A DNA stretch of 61,621 nt from Verrucomicrobiota bacterium (GCA_020831625.1 JAFIGD010000030.1:1-61621); one strand, 5' to 3'. Shown: positions 32,609 to 42,747, counted from the stretch's first letter. Translations and numbers: made by a program. Notes: generated by a model not told the origin, from the sequence alone.

Positions 32609-34837
32609 TTAGCAGGCCGAATGGAAGCGATGCGCTCCCCTGCCAACGGTTCTCATGATGCCGTCAGGGGTTTGTATGGTTGCGGTGCTTCCCATCGGAA
32701 TCTCAACATCGAGCTGAATCGCATCTTTTGCCTTTTCCCAGCGGACCCGGATTGTTCCATGCGGGGCAGCATGTTCCGCCTCCACCCACTCAAGAGTTGG
32801 AGGAATTTTCGGGGAAATCAGCATATGTCGGAAGCCGGGCTGTTCGGGATCGGGGCGGATCCCGGCAAGAAAATGATACATCCATGCCGAAACATCCCCG
32901 AACATGATATGATTGCGTGAACCGGAGCCATCCCAATTTTCCCAAAGCGATGTCGCACCCCGCTTTAACCAGTGCCCCCAGCCGGGAAAGTCGGTCTGGG
33001 TAAGTAATCGGTACGCCAGATCGATCCGTCCGTATTCCGCCAAAACTCTAGGGACATATTTTGCTCCCAGAACGCCAAAGTCGGCTTTACAATGCGCATT
33101 TTCGACCGAACGGGACAACCTCATCACCACAGACTCTTTTTCAGTTTCTTCAACAAGACCCTGATACAGTGCGCAGGCCAGAGCAGTCTGCTCCCCTTGG
33201 GCATAAAGCCCACTGCCTTTATAAAACGTTTTGTTAAAAGACTCCCGAATGGATACCGCCCAGTCGGCATACTCCTTGCTGTCCCTTGAACGTCCCGTGA
33301 TCAGGGCAAAACGTGAAAGAAGGACCGAAAGCCTGTAAGCATACCCGGTATCCGTTACCGCCCTGTCCACCATGCGTTCGGGATCCGGAGAACACCAATC
33401 CCCCAATCCGAAATCAGCGATTCCGTCTTTCGATCGTCTCAAACAGTAGTTCACATATCGTTTCATGGCCTGATAATGACGATGAATGGGTTCAGGATTT
33501 CCCGTGTATAAGTAGATGTACCAGGGAATCAGCAGAAACGCGCTGTCCCACGCAGGTCCGTTGCCCCAGTTGAAGCCCCACCCCGTTGTAGGAACAATAC
33601 CAGGTAACTGACCGCTAGGCCTTTGACTGTCAGCAATGGAATCAATCCATTGACTGTAGGCTTCCGCTGCGGAAAACTGCATGAGCCCGGTTTCCGCAGC
33701 AAGGTGTGCGTCCCCTGTCCATCCATTTTTCTCCCGATGAGGACAGTCGGTAGGTATCGAGGTGAAATTACTGAGATAGGAGCGAACCGTAATCTTTTGC
33801 AAACGGTTTATTGCTGGGTCCGAAGCTATGAATTTACCTATTTGCGCGAAGGCCGTGTGAACAACCCGTCCTTCGACCCGAAACAGTTCCGCCCGGGTAG
33901 AAATCTGTATATATTGGAATCCATGGTAACTGAAGCGCGGCTCCCATATTTCCCCCCCCCCGCCTTTCAAACGGTACCGGTCGGTTTGAAAGCCGCCATC
34001 CAGAATAAACTTATCAATTTCCCCAGTATCGAGCCTCCCTTCTGAGTCCAGTTGCTCCCCGTAACGAATTACCACCTCCTCTCCGGCTTCACCAGAAACC
34101 ATAATCCGTGCCCATCCGGAAATATTGGCTCCAAGATCATACATAAAGTCCTCCTCTGCGGTCCTCCATGACCGTACAGGTTCAAGTGTCTCCATTACCT
34201 TGCAGGGAGGCATGAGCTGAGGAACGAGCTTCCCGCCGGGAGGTGCCGTTTCCACAGAAGTAACCCAGTCCGAATCATCGTAACCGGGTGCTGACCAGCC
34301 TTCGCATTCCCGGGCGGCGTCATAGTGCTCGCCATTACGGAGACCATCAAAACGTATCGGTCCTGAGGAATATTTCCAGGTAACGTCCGAGGAAACCTGA
34401 ACCGCTTCGTTCACCTCCAAATCCAGTAAAAATTTAGGGTAATCCCGCCAGGAGGCTTTATCAAAATTCCAGGATGCCGGGGTGAAACAATTGTACCATC
34501 CGTTTCCGAGTATAACCCCCACCACGTTTAGGCCCGGCCGCAGAAAGCCACAAACATCGTATTCTACAAACAAAACCCTTCTGTCATATTGCGTGACTCC
34601 GGGATCGAGCACGTGATCCCCGACTTTTTCGCCATTCAGATACAGTTCATAGTATCCCAGGCCACAAATTCGTATGCGGGCACTCCGGGGAGCCCCATCC
34701 ATCGTGAATGATTTTCTAAACAGGGGTGCAGGCAGGACCGGTCGGGTGGAATTAAACAGCACCGCGCCGGGAATACCAATCCACCGGCCTGTAAACTGCA
34801 CAGGAGTGCCACCCTCGGAAAACGTATCACTCTCCAT
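32609..34837 (-). CDS. Alpha-L-rhamnosidase (GH78)
   Basis: 742 residues. The N-terminal accessory domain of GH78 is plain: ARIRICGLGYYELYLNGEKV, DHVLDPGVTQYDRRVLFVEY, VVGVILGNGWYN. The catalytic (alpha/alpha)6 barrel contains IPTDCPHREKNGWTGDAHLA near residue 360, the family motif with the general acid Asp. The beta-sandwich C-terminus (GTIRVRWEKAKDAIQLDVEI) closes the protein. It removes terminal alpha-L-rhamnose from glycans or glycosides. No signal peptide, hence probably cytosolic. The start overlaps the upstream sulfatase stop by 11 bp, so desulfation and derhamnosylation are co-expressed. Confidence 0.92.
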   Translation of the reverse strand: MESDTFSEGGTPVQFTGRWIGIPGAVLFNSTRPVLPAPLFRKSFTMDGAPRSARIRICGLGYYELYLNGEKVGDHVLDPGVTQYDRRVLFVEYDVCGFLRPGLNVVGVILGNGWYNCFTPASWNFDKASWRDYPKFLLDLEVNEAVQVSSDVTWKYSSGPIRFDGLRNGEHYDAARECEGWSAPGYDDSDWVTSVETAPPGGKLVPQLMPPCKVMETLEPVRSWRTAEEDFMYDLGANISGWARIMVSGEAGEEVVIRYGEQLDSEGRLDTGEIDKFILDGGFQTDRYRLKGGGGEIWEPRFSYHGFQYIQISTRAELFRVEGRVVHTAFAQIGKFIASDPAINRLQKITVRSYLSNFTSIPTDCPHREKNGWTGDAHLAAETGLMQFSAAEAYSQWIDSIADSQRPSGQLPGIVPTTGWGFNWGNGPAWDSAFLLIPWYIYLYTGNPEPIHRHYQAMKRYVNYCLRRSKDGIADFGLGDWCSPDPERMVDRAVTDTGYAYRLSVLLSRFALITGRSRDSKEYADWAVSIRESFNKTFYKGSGLYAQGEQTALACALYQGLVEETEKESVVMRLSRSVENAHCKADFGVLGAKYVPRVLAEYGRIDLAYRLLTQTDFPGWGHWLKRGATSLWENWDGSGSRNHIMFGDVSAWMYHFLAGIRPDPEQPGFRHMLISPKIPPTLEWVEAEHAAPHGTIRVRWEKAKDAIQLDVEIPMGSTATIQTPDGIMRTVGRGAHRFHSAC

Positions 34838-36416
34838 GGCTTGTCCCTCGCGGGATCATCAGTTTACGGGCGGGATCCCCCAGAGTTCCAGACTTCAACT
34901 CGACTTTGACTCCGTTAACCTCGGGACAATTTCGGTACTGAGGAATCCGGGCACTCCGCATGTAGGCTCTCGAAAACCTCTCATATAAACTTAGTTTCCG
35001 TTCCCTATACTGCGACTCATAAAATAAATTCACCTGTTCATCCGGATCAGCAGTCAAATCAAACATTTCTCCGAGGCCATCCGTATGGTAGATTGTAAAC
35101 CGCCACCCATCCGAGGTGATTATGCTGCGAACGCTATCCTCCTCATTGGCACAGTACTCAACCGTTACTTCATGCCAAGCTTCTGATGAGGTCTGGCCTC
35201 GCAAAGCCGGTGTAAACGAGCGGCCTTCAAGTGGCGGTAGTGACCGGGTGCATTCCGCCAGTTCACAAACCGACGGGAAAAAATCAAGCGTGCAAACCAA
35301 TTGAGAAAGGACGCAGTCCTTGCCAATTCCCGGTCCGGAAACAATCAGTGGACAGTGGATAGCTTTATCATAGTGCTTCTGACCTTTTCCCGGAAGGCCA
35401 TGGTCTCCGATTAAATCTCCGTGGTCGGACGTGAACACAATGATCGTATTTTCTTTAAGTCCTTTTTGTTCCAGGTATTCAAGAATCCTGTTTATTTGAT
35501 CATCCACAAACCTTACCGAGCCCGCATACAATGCACGGGCCTGCTTGATCGCACGCACGTCCCCTTCCACCTTCCTGAAATTCAGATAATCTTTTGAGCG
35601 CTCCAGAACCGGATTCCCTTTTTGCTGCCAGGTGCCCGGAAGCGGATCAGGCATCTCCTCGGGCGAAAACATTGTGTTGTATGGAACCGGAGGATCATAA
35701 GGATCATGAGGATCCACATAAGACACAAATGCGCAAAAAGGAGATTCAGGCTCCGAATCAAGATGCCGGGCGATAAAATCCAGCGACTGATCCGTAATCC
35801 AGGTGGTCTGATGCAACTCCTTCCGCAAAGGGGAAGAATAGGCTGACGGCCAATCCGACGCAGCACGAATCGGTTGTAGAATGTTTCGGCGAGCTGTCTG
35901 AATCCGGCTGAAGAGATCCTCATTTGTGACTCCATACTGCCGGCTGTAATCAATCGGCCAGGTGATTGAAAGAGCATGTTCCGCATCTTCGGGATACTCA
36001 CGGCGAACCCAGTCAATCCATGGACCCAGTTTAGGGTCCTCGGTGGCGGCGGTTTCATTGAACCCCAGAGAGGAGAAGTCCGGCGGTAGCGGGGCACCCA
36101 TGCTGGTCAGATGGAATTTTCCGAAGCCGCCTGTTTTGTACCCATCGGCCTGCAGCACTTGGAACAACGTCGGGATGTCGCTTTTCAACTCGTAATTATT
36201 ATCTGTCACACCGTGAACAACCGGACTTCGCCCGGTAAAAAGTGTGGCCCGGCTGGGACCGCAAACAGGAATCGAGACATAACAGCGCTCAAAACGGGTT
36301 CCCTCCCGGGCCAGCCGGTCCAGGGTCGGCGAAACGGAAAGTCCGCTCCCGTAACAGCCCAAAATAGAGGCCGGAAGCTGGTCCATCATAACGAAAAGGA
36401 TGTTGGGTCGTTCCAT
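34827..36416 (-). CDS. Sulfatase (type I)
   Basis: 529 residues. The start MERPNILFVMMDQLPASILG carries the metal Asp, and the signature CGPSRATLFTGRSPVVHG has Cys52 for formylglycine. IIVFTSDHGDLIGDHGLPGKG gives the second metal cluster and GKGQKHYDKAIHCPLIVSGPG the conserved Lys-His region. It cleaves sulfate esters on a carbohydrate, probably the rhamnose-containing glycan handled by GH78 downstream, with which it overlaps by 11 bp. No signal peptide. GC is lower than in the flanks, like the GH78 and GH42-like genes. Confidence 0.92.
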   Translation of the reverse strand: MERPNILFVMMDQLPASILGCYGSGLSVSPTLDRLAREGTRFERCYVSIPVCGPSRATLFTGRSPVVHGVTDNNYELKSDIPTLFQVLQADGYKTGGFGKFHLTSMGAPLPPDFSSLGFNETAATEDPKLGPWIDWVRREYPEDAEHALSITWPIDYSRQYGVTNEDLFSRIQTARRNILQPIRAASDWPSAYSSPLRKELHQTTWITDQSLDFIARHLDSEPESPFCAFVSYVDPHDPYDPPVPYNTMFSPEEMPDPLPGTWQQKGNPVLERSKDYLNFRKVEGDVRAIKQARALYAGSVRFVDDQINRILEYLEQKGLKENTIIVFTSDHGDLIGDHGLPGKGQKHYDKAIHCPLIVSGPGIGKDCVLSQLVCTLDFFPSVCELAECTRSLPPLEGRSFTPALRGQTSSEAWHEVTVEYCANEEDSVRSIITSDGWRFTIYHTDGLGEMFDLTADPDEQVNLFYESQYRERKLSLYERFSRAYMRSARIPQYRNCPEVNGVKVELKSGTLGDPARKLMIPRGTSHGE

Positions 36417-36458
36417 TTGTCTTTCTCTTTCAGGACACAGTGTAACGTGAACCTTCCC

Positions 36459-39400
36459 TCATTGCGCGTCACTAATGCGGCGGATTTTAATTGCGTTGCA
36501 GAGACGGGTGCTGCTTCGATGGCCTTCCGGAACCGATAGATCCAGCCTCAGGACCCCGTCGGTGACATCCACCGGCCCGAAGGTTCGGACAAGCGATCCC
36601 TCAAACACCCCGCCCTGCTCAAGAAATAAATCCATGCGGTCCGCCACCCGCGTTCTCTGCAGATCAATATTCAGCAGAAACCAGCCCGGTCTGGCGTTCC
36701 GCTCGAAACCGGTGCGCATATAAAGGGTCACCTCATAGATTCCATTGGGCACGGTAAACCGGTAGCCTTCAAAATCGTAAGACTCCGTGGAGAATAATTC
36801 CGGGTCCTCCGCACCGGACCCCTGCAGCCGGGCCACCGTTCGCACCACACTTTTGCGGTCAGGCCCCACATAGCCAAACGAGCCTTCCTCATACGCCCGG
36901 TCCGGCTGAAAAAGCGTCCCGTCCGATGAGAGGAAATAATCGCGGGCCCCGCAGTTCACGGCAATCACCCCCTCCTTTTCCATTGCCGCAAGTTTTTGAT
37001 AATACCCCCGGGACGCGGCACGGGTCCGCAGCTCAAGCCGGGAAAGCTCCGTGCTGGTCAGGGTGTAGAGCGCGGCCTCCATCCGTTCAGAAGCCAGCAG
37101 GTTCCGGGCTGAATTCAGCAGCTCACGCTCACGGGCGGTATCGACATGCTGCGCGGACAGCGCATCCACCTGTTGGGTCAGCCGCTCCAGCTGCCGCCGC
37201 AAATAGACAAACGCCTCGGAGGAAACTTCGGCAGTGACGTTCGTGACTTCAGCATGTTCTCCGTGGACAAAAAACGACCGCAGTTGATACGGCTTCAGGG
37301 AAACCTCCAGATCCGGACCTTGCTCACCCGGCAAATCCCCCGACAGGTCACGCACAGCCACCGGATTGGCAAACGTCAGCCTGGCCTCAATTTCCGCAAA
37401 CGAGGTGTTCACCAGATAAAGATACATTCCGGTTTCGGTTCGGTAATACCGCACCGTAAGATCCTCCCGTGGGTGCGCATACTCCTGAAAAGGCGTTGCG
37501 GGCAAGGCACGGAATGCGCGGGCGAACTCCCGGGTTTCCCTCTCCCGCCCCAGCGTGCCCACCGGTTGACCGCCCAGCAGCAGCCAGTCGCTGTCAAACT
37601 GTGCAACATTAAAGGCCCATTCCTTTAAAAAATACCGTCCCGATGGTTTCACATCCGCATTTTGAAAGTAGGAGGGAAATCTCTCCGGATCCAGGGAGTT
37701 GTTAAACGATTCGAAGTAAGGGGCGAAACTCCATACGGGAACCGGGCCGGTGCCCTGCTGGTAAACGTTCCAGTTTCGCCCTGTGTACAGCATTTGATTG
37801 TGTGTGGAGATTCTCCCGTCCCAGGCCTGCTGCCAGCGGTGCATTCCATGACGCATCGGCGCCACCCGCACATTGGGCAGCCTGCGGATTTCAGGAAGAT
37901 CCAGAGCCCGGTGCTCAAAAAAATACGCTCCGGCATCCGCCAGATTCCCGGGAAAACCTTCCTGCGGAAGGCTGGTGTTAAGGACCAGGACACGGTCCGG
38001 ATTTATCTCGCTCATCCTCCGGCGGATCTCGCGGATCCATTCCGTGTTTTGCCGTGCCCGCCAGCGAATCCAAATCTCCCGGTTTTCCTCTGTCAAAAAC
38101 TTCCACCGCGCTTCAAACCGGTCCGGTCCCTCCACCCCGGGAACCGCAAGGCCCGTGTCCTCCTCAAAACGCTGCACAGTGAAGTCGTCATAGCCGAACT
38201 CCAGCCCGCCCGGGAACAGCGGAGAGGGATTTCCCCACAAACCGGAGGTCCACAAATCAATTCCTAGAAAAGCGGGATGATCCCCGAAACGGTCCATGAC
38301 CTCCATAATATGGGCCGTCACCGCGTCCCGCACTTCCGGGTGATAGATGTTGAGAACAAAACTGTTTCGGACCCCGGCAATTTTAATTTCAGAGGGACGT
38401 CCGTTTCGGTCCAGCGCAAAATAATTCCTGCGGGTATGCTCCTCAACCCGGTCGGGTCTTCGGCTCAGCTCCGGAACACTCCGCAAATTCACCGCCGCCA
38501 AAACCTGAATGCCGGCCGCGCCAAACACATCCAGCAGGGCGTGCAAATGCCCCGGAGCGTGCAGCCCCTCAAGCGTATGTCCCGGCTGAGCATACCCGGG
38601 TGTATCGTACCGCAGGAACGGATACGAAAAAAGATTCTGACCGGTATACGCAAAATACTCCGCCATCCGCTGAAACAGAATCACCGGGTAAAACGGGTCT
38701 GACCGTTCGTGGATATCATCATAGTTAAAATGAATTTGAAAGGTCTGGTCCTCATCGAAAAATCCCAGACGCCGCGCCGGATACCCTTCGGGCGTTTCAA
38801 GCGCCAGTGCCGGCAGCACCTCCTCCAGCGGACGCACCCGGATTTTGGAAACCGCCGCGGGCATCCCCTCCACCATGGTTCTCGCCTCAAACAAATAGCT
38901 CTGAACTCCCGGATAAAACAAATGGCGGGTCATAATTTCCTCACCTGTGACAGGAAATTCGTTTCCGCTTTGAATGCCCGCACCCAGACGGTCGCGGTGC
39001 TGCGGATTGCGCGCCTCAGGATACAGATACCAGCCCATTGAGCGCGGACGGTCATCCGGCCACAGAAATTCCAGCATCACCGGCCGCCCGGTGCCCACGT
39101 GTTCTTCCGGAAAACGAATCTCAAAACTGAACCGGTCGAATTTGTTTCCGCCCGCCTCCAGATAGTCTGATCCGTCCGCCGTCACCCCACGCCGCGTGGG
39201 CGCATTCGAAATCACCTGATCCATTAGATCCGTCGGGCGGATCACCCGCACCGGCTCACCCAGGGCGACCTCTTCCGCGCGGGGCACCCTGGGATTCGCC
39301 GGAGTGTACGCCCTCAGCAAGGTGGTCCGCTGAACCGCGCCATGGGCACTGCGGATGTCCAGCCGGAGACGGTGAAGCCCCTCCTCCAACGGAGGCAGTG

Positions 39401-40769
39401 AGGCCGTCACGGTCACACGCTCCCTGACCGCCCCCTGAAAAAGCTCCGCGCTCCGCACGATCCGCCCCGCGTCATCCTCCAGATGCATGGACACCGTCAC
39501 TTCCCCGGTATCCCGCCCGCCCGCCTCCGGACCGGGAAGGAGCAGAACCGGAAGCTCCAAAGCCTGGCCCGCCGGCACAAATCGTCGCTCCAACACAGGC
39601 TCCACCGGCATGAGTGCCCCATAAGCCTCCTGGACTTCCCCGTCGTTCAACGGGCGGTTATACAGGTGAACCTCCGAAAACATCCCATCCGCACGCCCGC
39701 CGATGACCATCTGGCCGAGCTGCGTGAACGGCATGGGTGCCAGCTGAATACTTCCCGGCGTGTACAGGACATGTTCATAGGGAATTCCGTTGACATATAG
39801 CCGGTTCCAGCCCTGGTCATTCCACACCACCGCAACGTGTATTCCGTCTCCGCGATGCATCAGATCCCGCGCCCCCCGCTTCACCAGATGCCGCTCCCCG
39901 AACTCCGGATGCATCAGCCTCACCCGCAGACGCTGAGCCATCACCATATCCATAAGCAGTCCGCCGTTTTCATCAGACAAGGTCAACAGAGTGCGGGCGG
40001 GCTGTCCGGAGCCCCGGCTGTCCCACTCCGGCCGGTACCAGAACATCACCGTCCCTGAACCGGCGGCGAACAGATCACGGTCCTCCACAGTGTGCCGCAC
40101 CTCCTCCAGGGGCACACCGTCCAGTCCCGCAGTGAAGACGGGGCCCTCCTGAACCGCCGCCGGTGCGGCAGCCAGATCCAGTGCTCCGGCCTCCAGGATC
40201 TCCACGGCAATATTGACCCGGTGCGCATACAGGGAGGTGCTCCGCACCACGCCGATATCCGGAAACGCGCCCTGCCCCCACTGCACCGGATTTCCGTTGA
40301 TCACCAGTTGCAGGCTCTGCCGGTACCACACAAACCGAACTTCATTCCATTCGCTGTCTTCGGATTCCGGCCAGACTTCAGGAAAACGGGAGCGCTGGCT
40401 GGACACACTTTGATTGTCTACCGACACCCGGGCCACCACCCGGTTTGGCCAGAAATGCACCGCCAAATCCCCTTTCTCCCCGTGGAAAATCAGGCCGCCA
40501 TGCCGTCCGCCCTCTTCTCCTTCGGTAAACCGAATCCGAAGCATTCCTCTGAATTCCACCAGATCCGGCCCGGCAAAAGTCAGCCGCTTGGATCCGGAGC
40601 CCTCTGAACGCAGAACGGACTCCCCGGCAGTCCAAAGGCCGTTTCGCCCGGTGATTGTGGCCGGGGTTCCGGTTTCATGCCAGCGAATACCCGTCCATTC
40701 GCTTTGGACCGCCCGCCCGGCATGAGCGCATGAACACAGCAGCAAAAAGCAACCCAGAAAATATCGCAA
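36459..40769 (-). CDS. Secreted 1436-residue multidomain protein (LamG, TIM-barrel, malectin-like)
   Basis: It starts at a TTG at 40769, since no ATG lies in frame after the upstream stop. The N-terminus MRYFLGCFLLLCSCAHA is a signal peptide, possibly a lipobox. Residues ~25-200 are a sandwich domain. Residues ~205-385 are LamG-like (VMFWYRPEWDSRGSGQ, IHVAVVWNDQGWNRLYVNGI, MFSEVHLYNRPLNDGE). Residues ~680-1130 form a TIM-barrel hydrolase-like region (TRRNYFALDRNGRPSEI, FLGIDLWTSGLWGNPSPLFP). A coiled helical segment lies near 1180-1265, and the last ~168 residues are malectin-like (VIAVNCGARDYFLSSDG, YRFTVPNGIYEVTLYMRTGF). I assign no glycoside hydrolase family. It probably degrades or binds the glycan outside the cell. 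Confidence 0.7.
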   Translation of the reverse strand: MRYFLGCFLLLCSCAHAGRAVQSEWTGIRWHETGTPATITGRNGLWTAGESVLRSEGSGSKRLTFAGPDLVEFRGMLRIRFTEGEEGGRHGGLIFHGEKGDLAVHFWPNRVVARVSVDNQSVSSQRSRFPEVWPESEDSEWNEVRFVWYRQSLQLVINGNPVQWGQGAFPDIGVVRSTSLYAHRVNIAVEILEAGALDLAAAPAAVQEGPVFTAGLDGVPLEEVRHTVEDRDLFAAGSGTVMFWYRPEWDSRGSGQPARTLLTLSDENGGLLMDMVMAQRLRVRLMHPEFGERHLVKRGARDLMHRGDGIHVAVVWNDQGWNRLYVNGIPYEHVLYTPGSIQLAPMPFTQLGQMVIGGRADGMFSEVHLYNRPLNDGEVQEAYGALMPVEPVLERRFVPAGQALELPVLLLPGPEAGGRDTGEVTVSMHLEDDAGRIVRSAELFQGAVRERVTVTASLPPLEEGLHRLRLDIRSAHGAVQRTTLLRAYTPANPRVPRAEEVALGEPVRVIRPTDLMDQVISNAPTRRGVTADGSDYLEAGGNKFDRFSFEIRFPEEHVGTGRPVMLEFLWPDDRPRSMGWYLYPEARNPQHRDRLGAGIQSGNEFPVTGEEIMTRHLFYPGVQSYLFEARTMVEGMPAAVSKIRVRPLEEVLPALALETPEGYPARRLGFFDEDQTFQIHFNYDDIHERSDPFYPVILFQRMAEYFAYTGQNLFSYPFLRYDTPGYAQPGHTLEGLHAPGHLHALLDVFGAAGIQVLAAVNLRSVPELSRRPDRVEEHTRRNYFALDRNGRPSEIKIAGVRNSFVLNIYHPEVRDAVTAHIMEVMDRFGDHPAFLGIDLWTSGLWGNPSPLFPGGLEFGYDDFTVQRFEEDTGLAVPGVEGPDRFEARWKFLTEENREIWIRWRARQNTEWIREIRRRMSEINPDRVLVLNTSLPQEGFPGNLADAGAYFFEHRALDLPEIRRLPNVRVAPMRHGMHRWQQAWDGRISTHNQMLYTGRNWNVYQQGTGPVPVWSFAPYFESFNNSLDPERFPSYFQNADVKPSGRYFLKEWAFNVAQFDSDWLLLGGQPVGTLGRERETREFARAFRALPATPFQEYAHPREDLTVRYYRTETGMYLYLVNTSFAEIEARLTFANPVAVRDLSGDLPGEQGPDLEVSLKPYQLRSFFVHGEHAEVTNVTAEVSSEAFVYLRRQLERLTQQVDALSAQHVDTARERELLNSARNLLASERMEAALYTLTSTELSRLELRTRAASRGYYQKLAAMEKEGVIAVNCGARDYFLSSDGTLFQPDRAYEEGSFGYVGPDRKSVVRTVARLQGSGAEDPELFSTESYDFEGYRFTVPNGIYEVTLYMRTGFERNARPGWFLLNIDLQRTRVADRMDLFLEQGGVFEGSLVRTFGPVDVTDGVLRLDLSVPEGHRSSTRLCNAIKIRRISDAQ

Positions 40770-40821
40770 CGGGATCCAGTCGTTAAATTGAAGATTTGTG
40801 ATCTGAATAAACGGCGGACGC

Positions 40822-41772
40822 TTATTTCCGGCGGCGGAAGCGCGTCAAATAGGTGACCAGACCCGCGATGGCCACCAGGCCCAGCGTGCCCGGTTCCGGA
40901 ATCACGGTTAACACCAAATCCTGATTGTTGTTGTCCAGACTAAGCGTCCAGTCAAAACTCCCGCCGTTCAGCACCTCAAAGTTACTGTTGGCAAACGAAC
41001 CGGTGCCCGAGAACGCGCCGCTTTCAGTGTCCAGCCAGGTACGCAGAGAGCCTCCAATGGTGACGCCGGCATTGGGATTTGTAATCAGAGAATAGGTTTG
41101 CATCACCTCCAGATTCGCCAGATCCACCTGCAGGAGACCATCGAGAACGTTTTGGCCTTCGGATGCCCTGGTTGTCTGAAGAGTGGTCACCGAATCGGTT
41201 CCGAACTGGAACGTAATGACCCCACCCAACCTCAGGTCAATTCTCGGTGCCTGCAGGGTTGCTCCGGACTCCACCGTTAAAAAACTCCTGTTGGCAGGTG
41301 TATTCGAAGCACTGGTACTATGGCCAATTTGCAGAAATCCTGGGTCCAGACCGCCCGTTCCGTCATTGGTGATTGCACCTCCGGACCGCAAGGTCAGTGA
41401 TCCCTGATATGCGGCTCTCCCTCCTTGACCCACAATGACGTTTCTTGTTCTCAAGGTCCCCCCATCCGCTATCTCAACGTAGACCCGGCCAGAAGGATCG
41501 TTAGCAGCTTCAAAAGATTCAATACGCACCACGCCCATGGTCACGTTAAAACCCGAGTCCACAATGGCCGGATTGGCCGCGGTGGCATTGTCCAGGGTGA
41601 ACGAAGACAATTCATTACCAGCGACTGGAAACGTAGTCCAGTTCCCGGTTGTGGACCAGAGATTGTCGGCTCCTTCTCCTGTGAATATCACATTGTCGGC
41701 ATGCAGCGGCTGATACGCGGCAAGCAGAAGACCGCCTGCAAACAAAAGAATTCTGGAGGAATGGATGTTCAT
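40822..41772 (-). CDS. PEP-CTERM sorted surface protein
   Basis: 316 residues with signal peptide ending QPLHA. The body is beta-helix-like, rich in G, T and N, starting DNVIFTGEGADNLWSTTGNW, with VVRIESFEA, VIVGQGGRAAYQGSLTLRSG and FEVLNGGSFDWTLSLDNNNQ. The C-terminus VIPEPGTLGLVAIAGLVTYL plus RFRRRK is a complete PEP-CTERM signal for exosortase processing. It is probably an extracellular or exopolysaccharide-associated protein. It is a tandem paralogue of the gene at 41890-42747. A candidate operator (41810-41832) lies 38 bp upstream of its start. Confidence 0.88.
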   Translation of the reverse strand: MNIHSSRILLFAGGLLLAAYQPLHADNVIFTGEGADNLWSTTGNWTTFPVAGNELSSFTLDNATAANPAIVDSGFNVTMGVVRIESFEAANDPSGRVYVEIADGGTLRTRNVIVGQGGRAAYQGSLTLRSGGAITNDGTGGLDPGFLQIGHSTSASNTPANRSFLTVESGATLQAPRIDLRLGGVITFQFGTDSVTTLQTTRASEGQNVLDGLLQVDLANLEVMQTYSLITNPNAGVTIGGSLRTWLDTESGAFSGTGSFANSNFEVLNGGSFDWTLSLDNNNQDLVLTVIPEPGTLGLVAIAGLVTYLTRFRRRK

Positions 41773-41809
41773 AGCTTCACCTTGGGTTGGGGGTTGTCAT
41801 CATTTGTTG

Positions 41810-41832
41810 ATTTGATCATTTAAATGTAGTCC
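41810..41832. promoter_or_regulatory. Partial copy of the island palindrome upstream of the PEP-CTERM gene
   Basis: ATTTGATCATTTAAA is identical over 15 bases to the reverse complement of the 32535 site, but the second arm has diverged. Located 38-60 bp upstream of the start at 41772, a position suited to promoter control. Confidence 0.5.
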
Positions 41833-41889
41833 CTGCTGACAGTCAAGGGTTATTTTGGAAAATTTTTATCTCGCGTTTCCCAGCAGACC

Positions 41890-42747
41890 TCAGGGATGAA
41901 TCACCAAAACCAGATCCCGCCGGTTCCGCTCCAACCGGAGCGTCCACCGGTGCTCGCCTCCGTTGAGCACTTCGAAATGCTCATGAGTGAAGGATCCCCG
42001 TCCCGAAACCGCGCCGTTGTTTGCCTGAAGCCATTCCGACAGATATCCGCCAATCGGAAGATGATTCACCTCGCTGCGGATGAGGGGATATGTTTTCGGG
42101 GTGTTAAGTTTGGCGAGATCCACCTGCACGCGTCCGCTTAAACGGTTTTCATACCCGCGGTCTCTGCGGGTGGTGTGGATGGGGGTCACACGGTCGGCTC
42201 CAAACTCAAAACGCAGCATCCCTCCGGCCCGCAGCTCAATCAAGGGCGCCTGAACCAGCCGTGCCCCGTCCGACAGAATTAAAAAACTCGGGTGCTGCGG
42301 GTCCCCGCCGCCGACTTGCAGCATCCCGATCCCCTGAAAGCGGTGTTCGATGGCACCTCCGCGCAGCACCCGCAGCGAACCCTGATACGCCGGACGTCCG
42401 CCCTGCCCGACAAAAACACTGTGGGCCCGCAGGGTCGCCCCCTCTGAAATGTCCACGTGCACCCGTCCGGGAACAGGTGCCGAACCCATAAAGGACTCAA
42501 TCCGCACCACCCCCAGTTCGAGATCAAAATCCGGATCGAGAATTGCGGGATTTCCCTCAGGGGTTTTGTCCGCGCGGAAGCCCTCAATCTCCGCCATTGC
42601 ACCGGGGAAAGGATCCCAATTCGCGGGATTCGACCAGAGGTTGTCCGCCCCCGCTCCGTTAAACATCACCTCCTCGGACACCGTCAGGGCGGGAACGGTC
42701 AGGATGCCGAGAGCAAAAAGAAATTTTATAAGACGGGATGTGTTCAT
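41890..42747 (-). CDS. Paralogue of the PEP-CTERM protein without its sorting signal
   Basis: 285 residues. Signal peptide MNTSRLIKFLFALGILTVPALT, then a body clearly homologous to the next gene (ADNLWSNPANWDPFPG, GVVRIESFMGSAPVPGRVHV, VFVGQGGRPAYQGSLRVL, FEVLNGGEHRWTLRLERNRR). The protein stops at LVLVIHP, just where the paralogue reads LVLTVIPEPG. One base out of frame the DNA still encodes IPE before diverging, so a frameshift probably removed the PEP-CTERM tail. It may now be released rather than anchored. The start overlaps the upstream sulfatase stop by 4 bp. Confidence 0.8.
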   Translation of the reverse strand: MNTSRLIKFLFALGILTVPALTVSEEVMFNGAGADNLWSNPANWDPFPGAMAEIEGFRADKTPEGNPAILDPDFDLELGVVRIESFMGSAPVPGRVHVDISEGATLRAHSVFVGQGGRPAYQGSLRVLRGGAIEHRFQGIGMLQVGGGDPQHPSFLILSDGARLVQAPLIELRAGGMLRFEFGADRVTPIHTTRRDRGYENRLSGRVQVDLAKLNTPKTYPLIRSEVNHLPIGGYLSEWLQANNGAVSGRGSFTHEHFEVLNGGEHRWTLRLERNRRDLVLVIHP

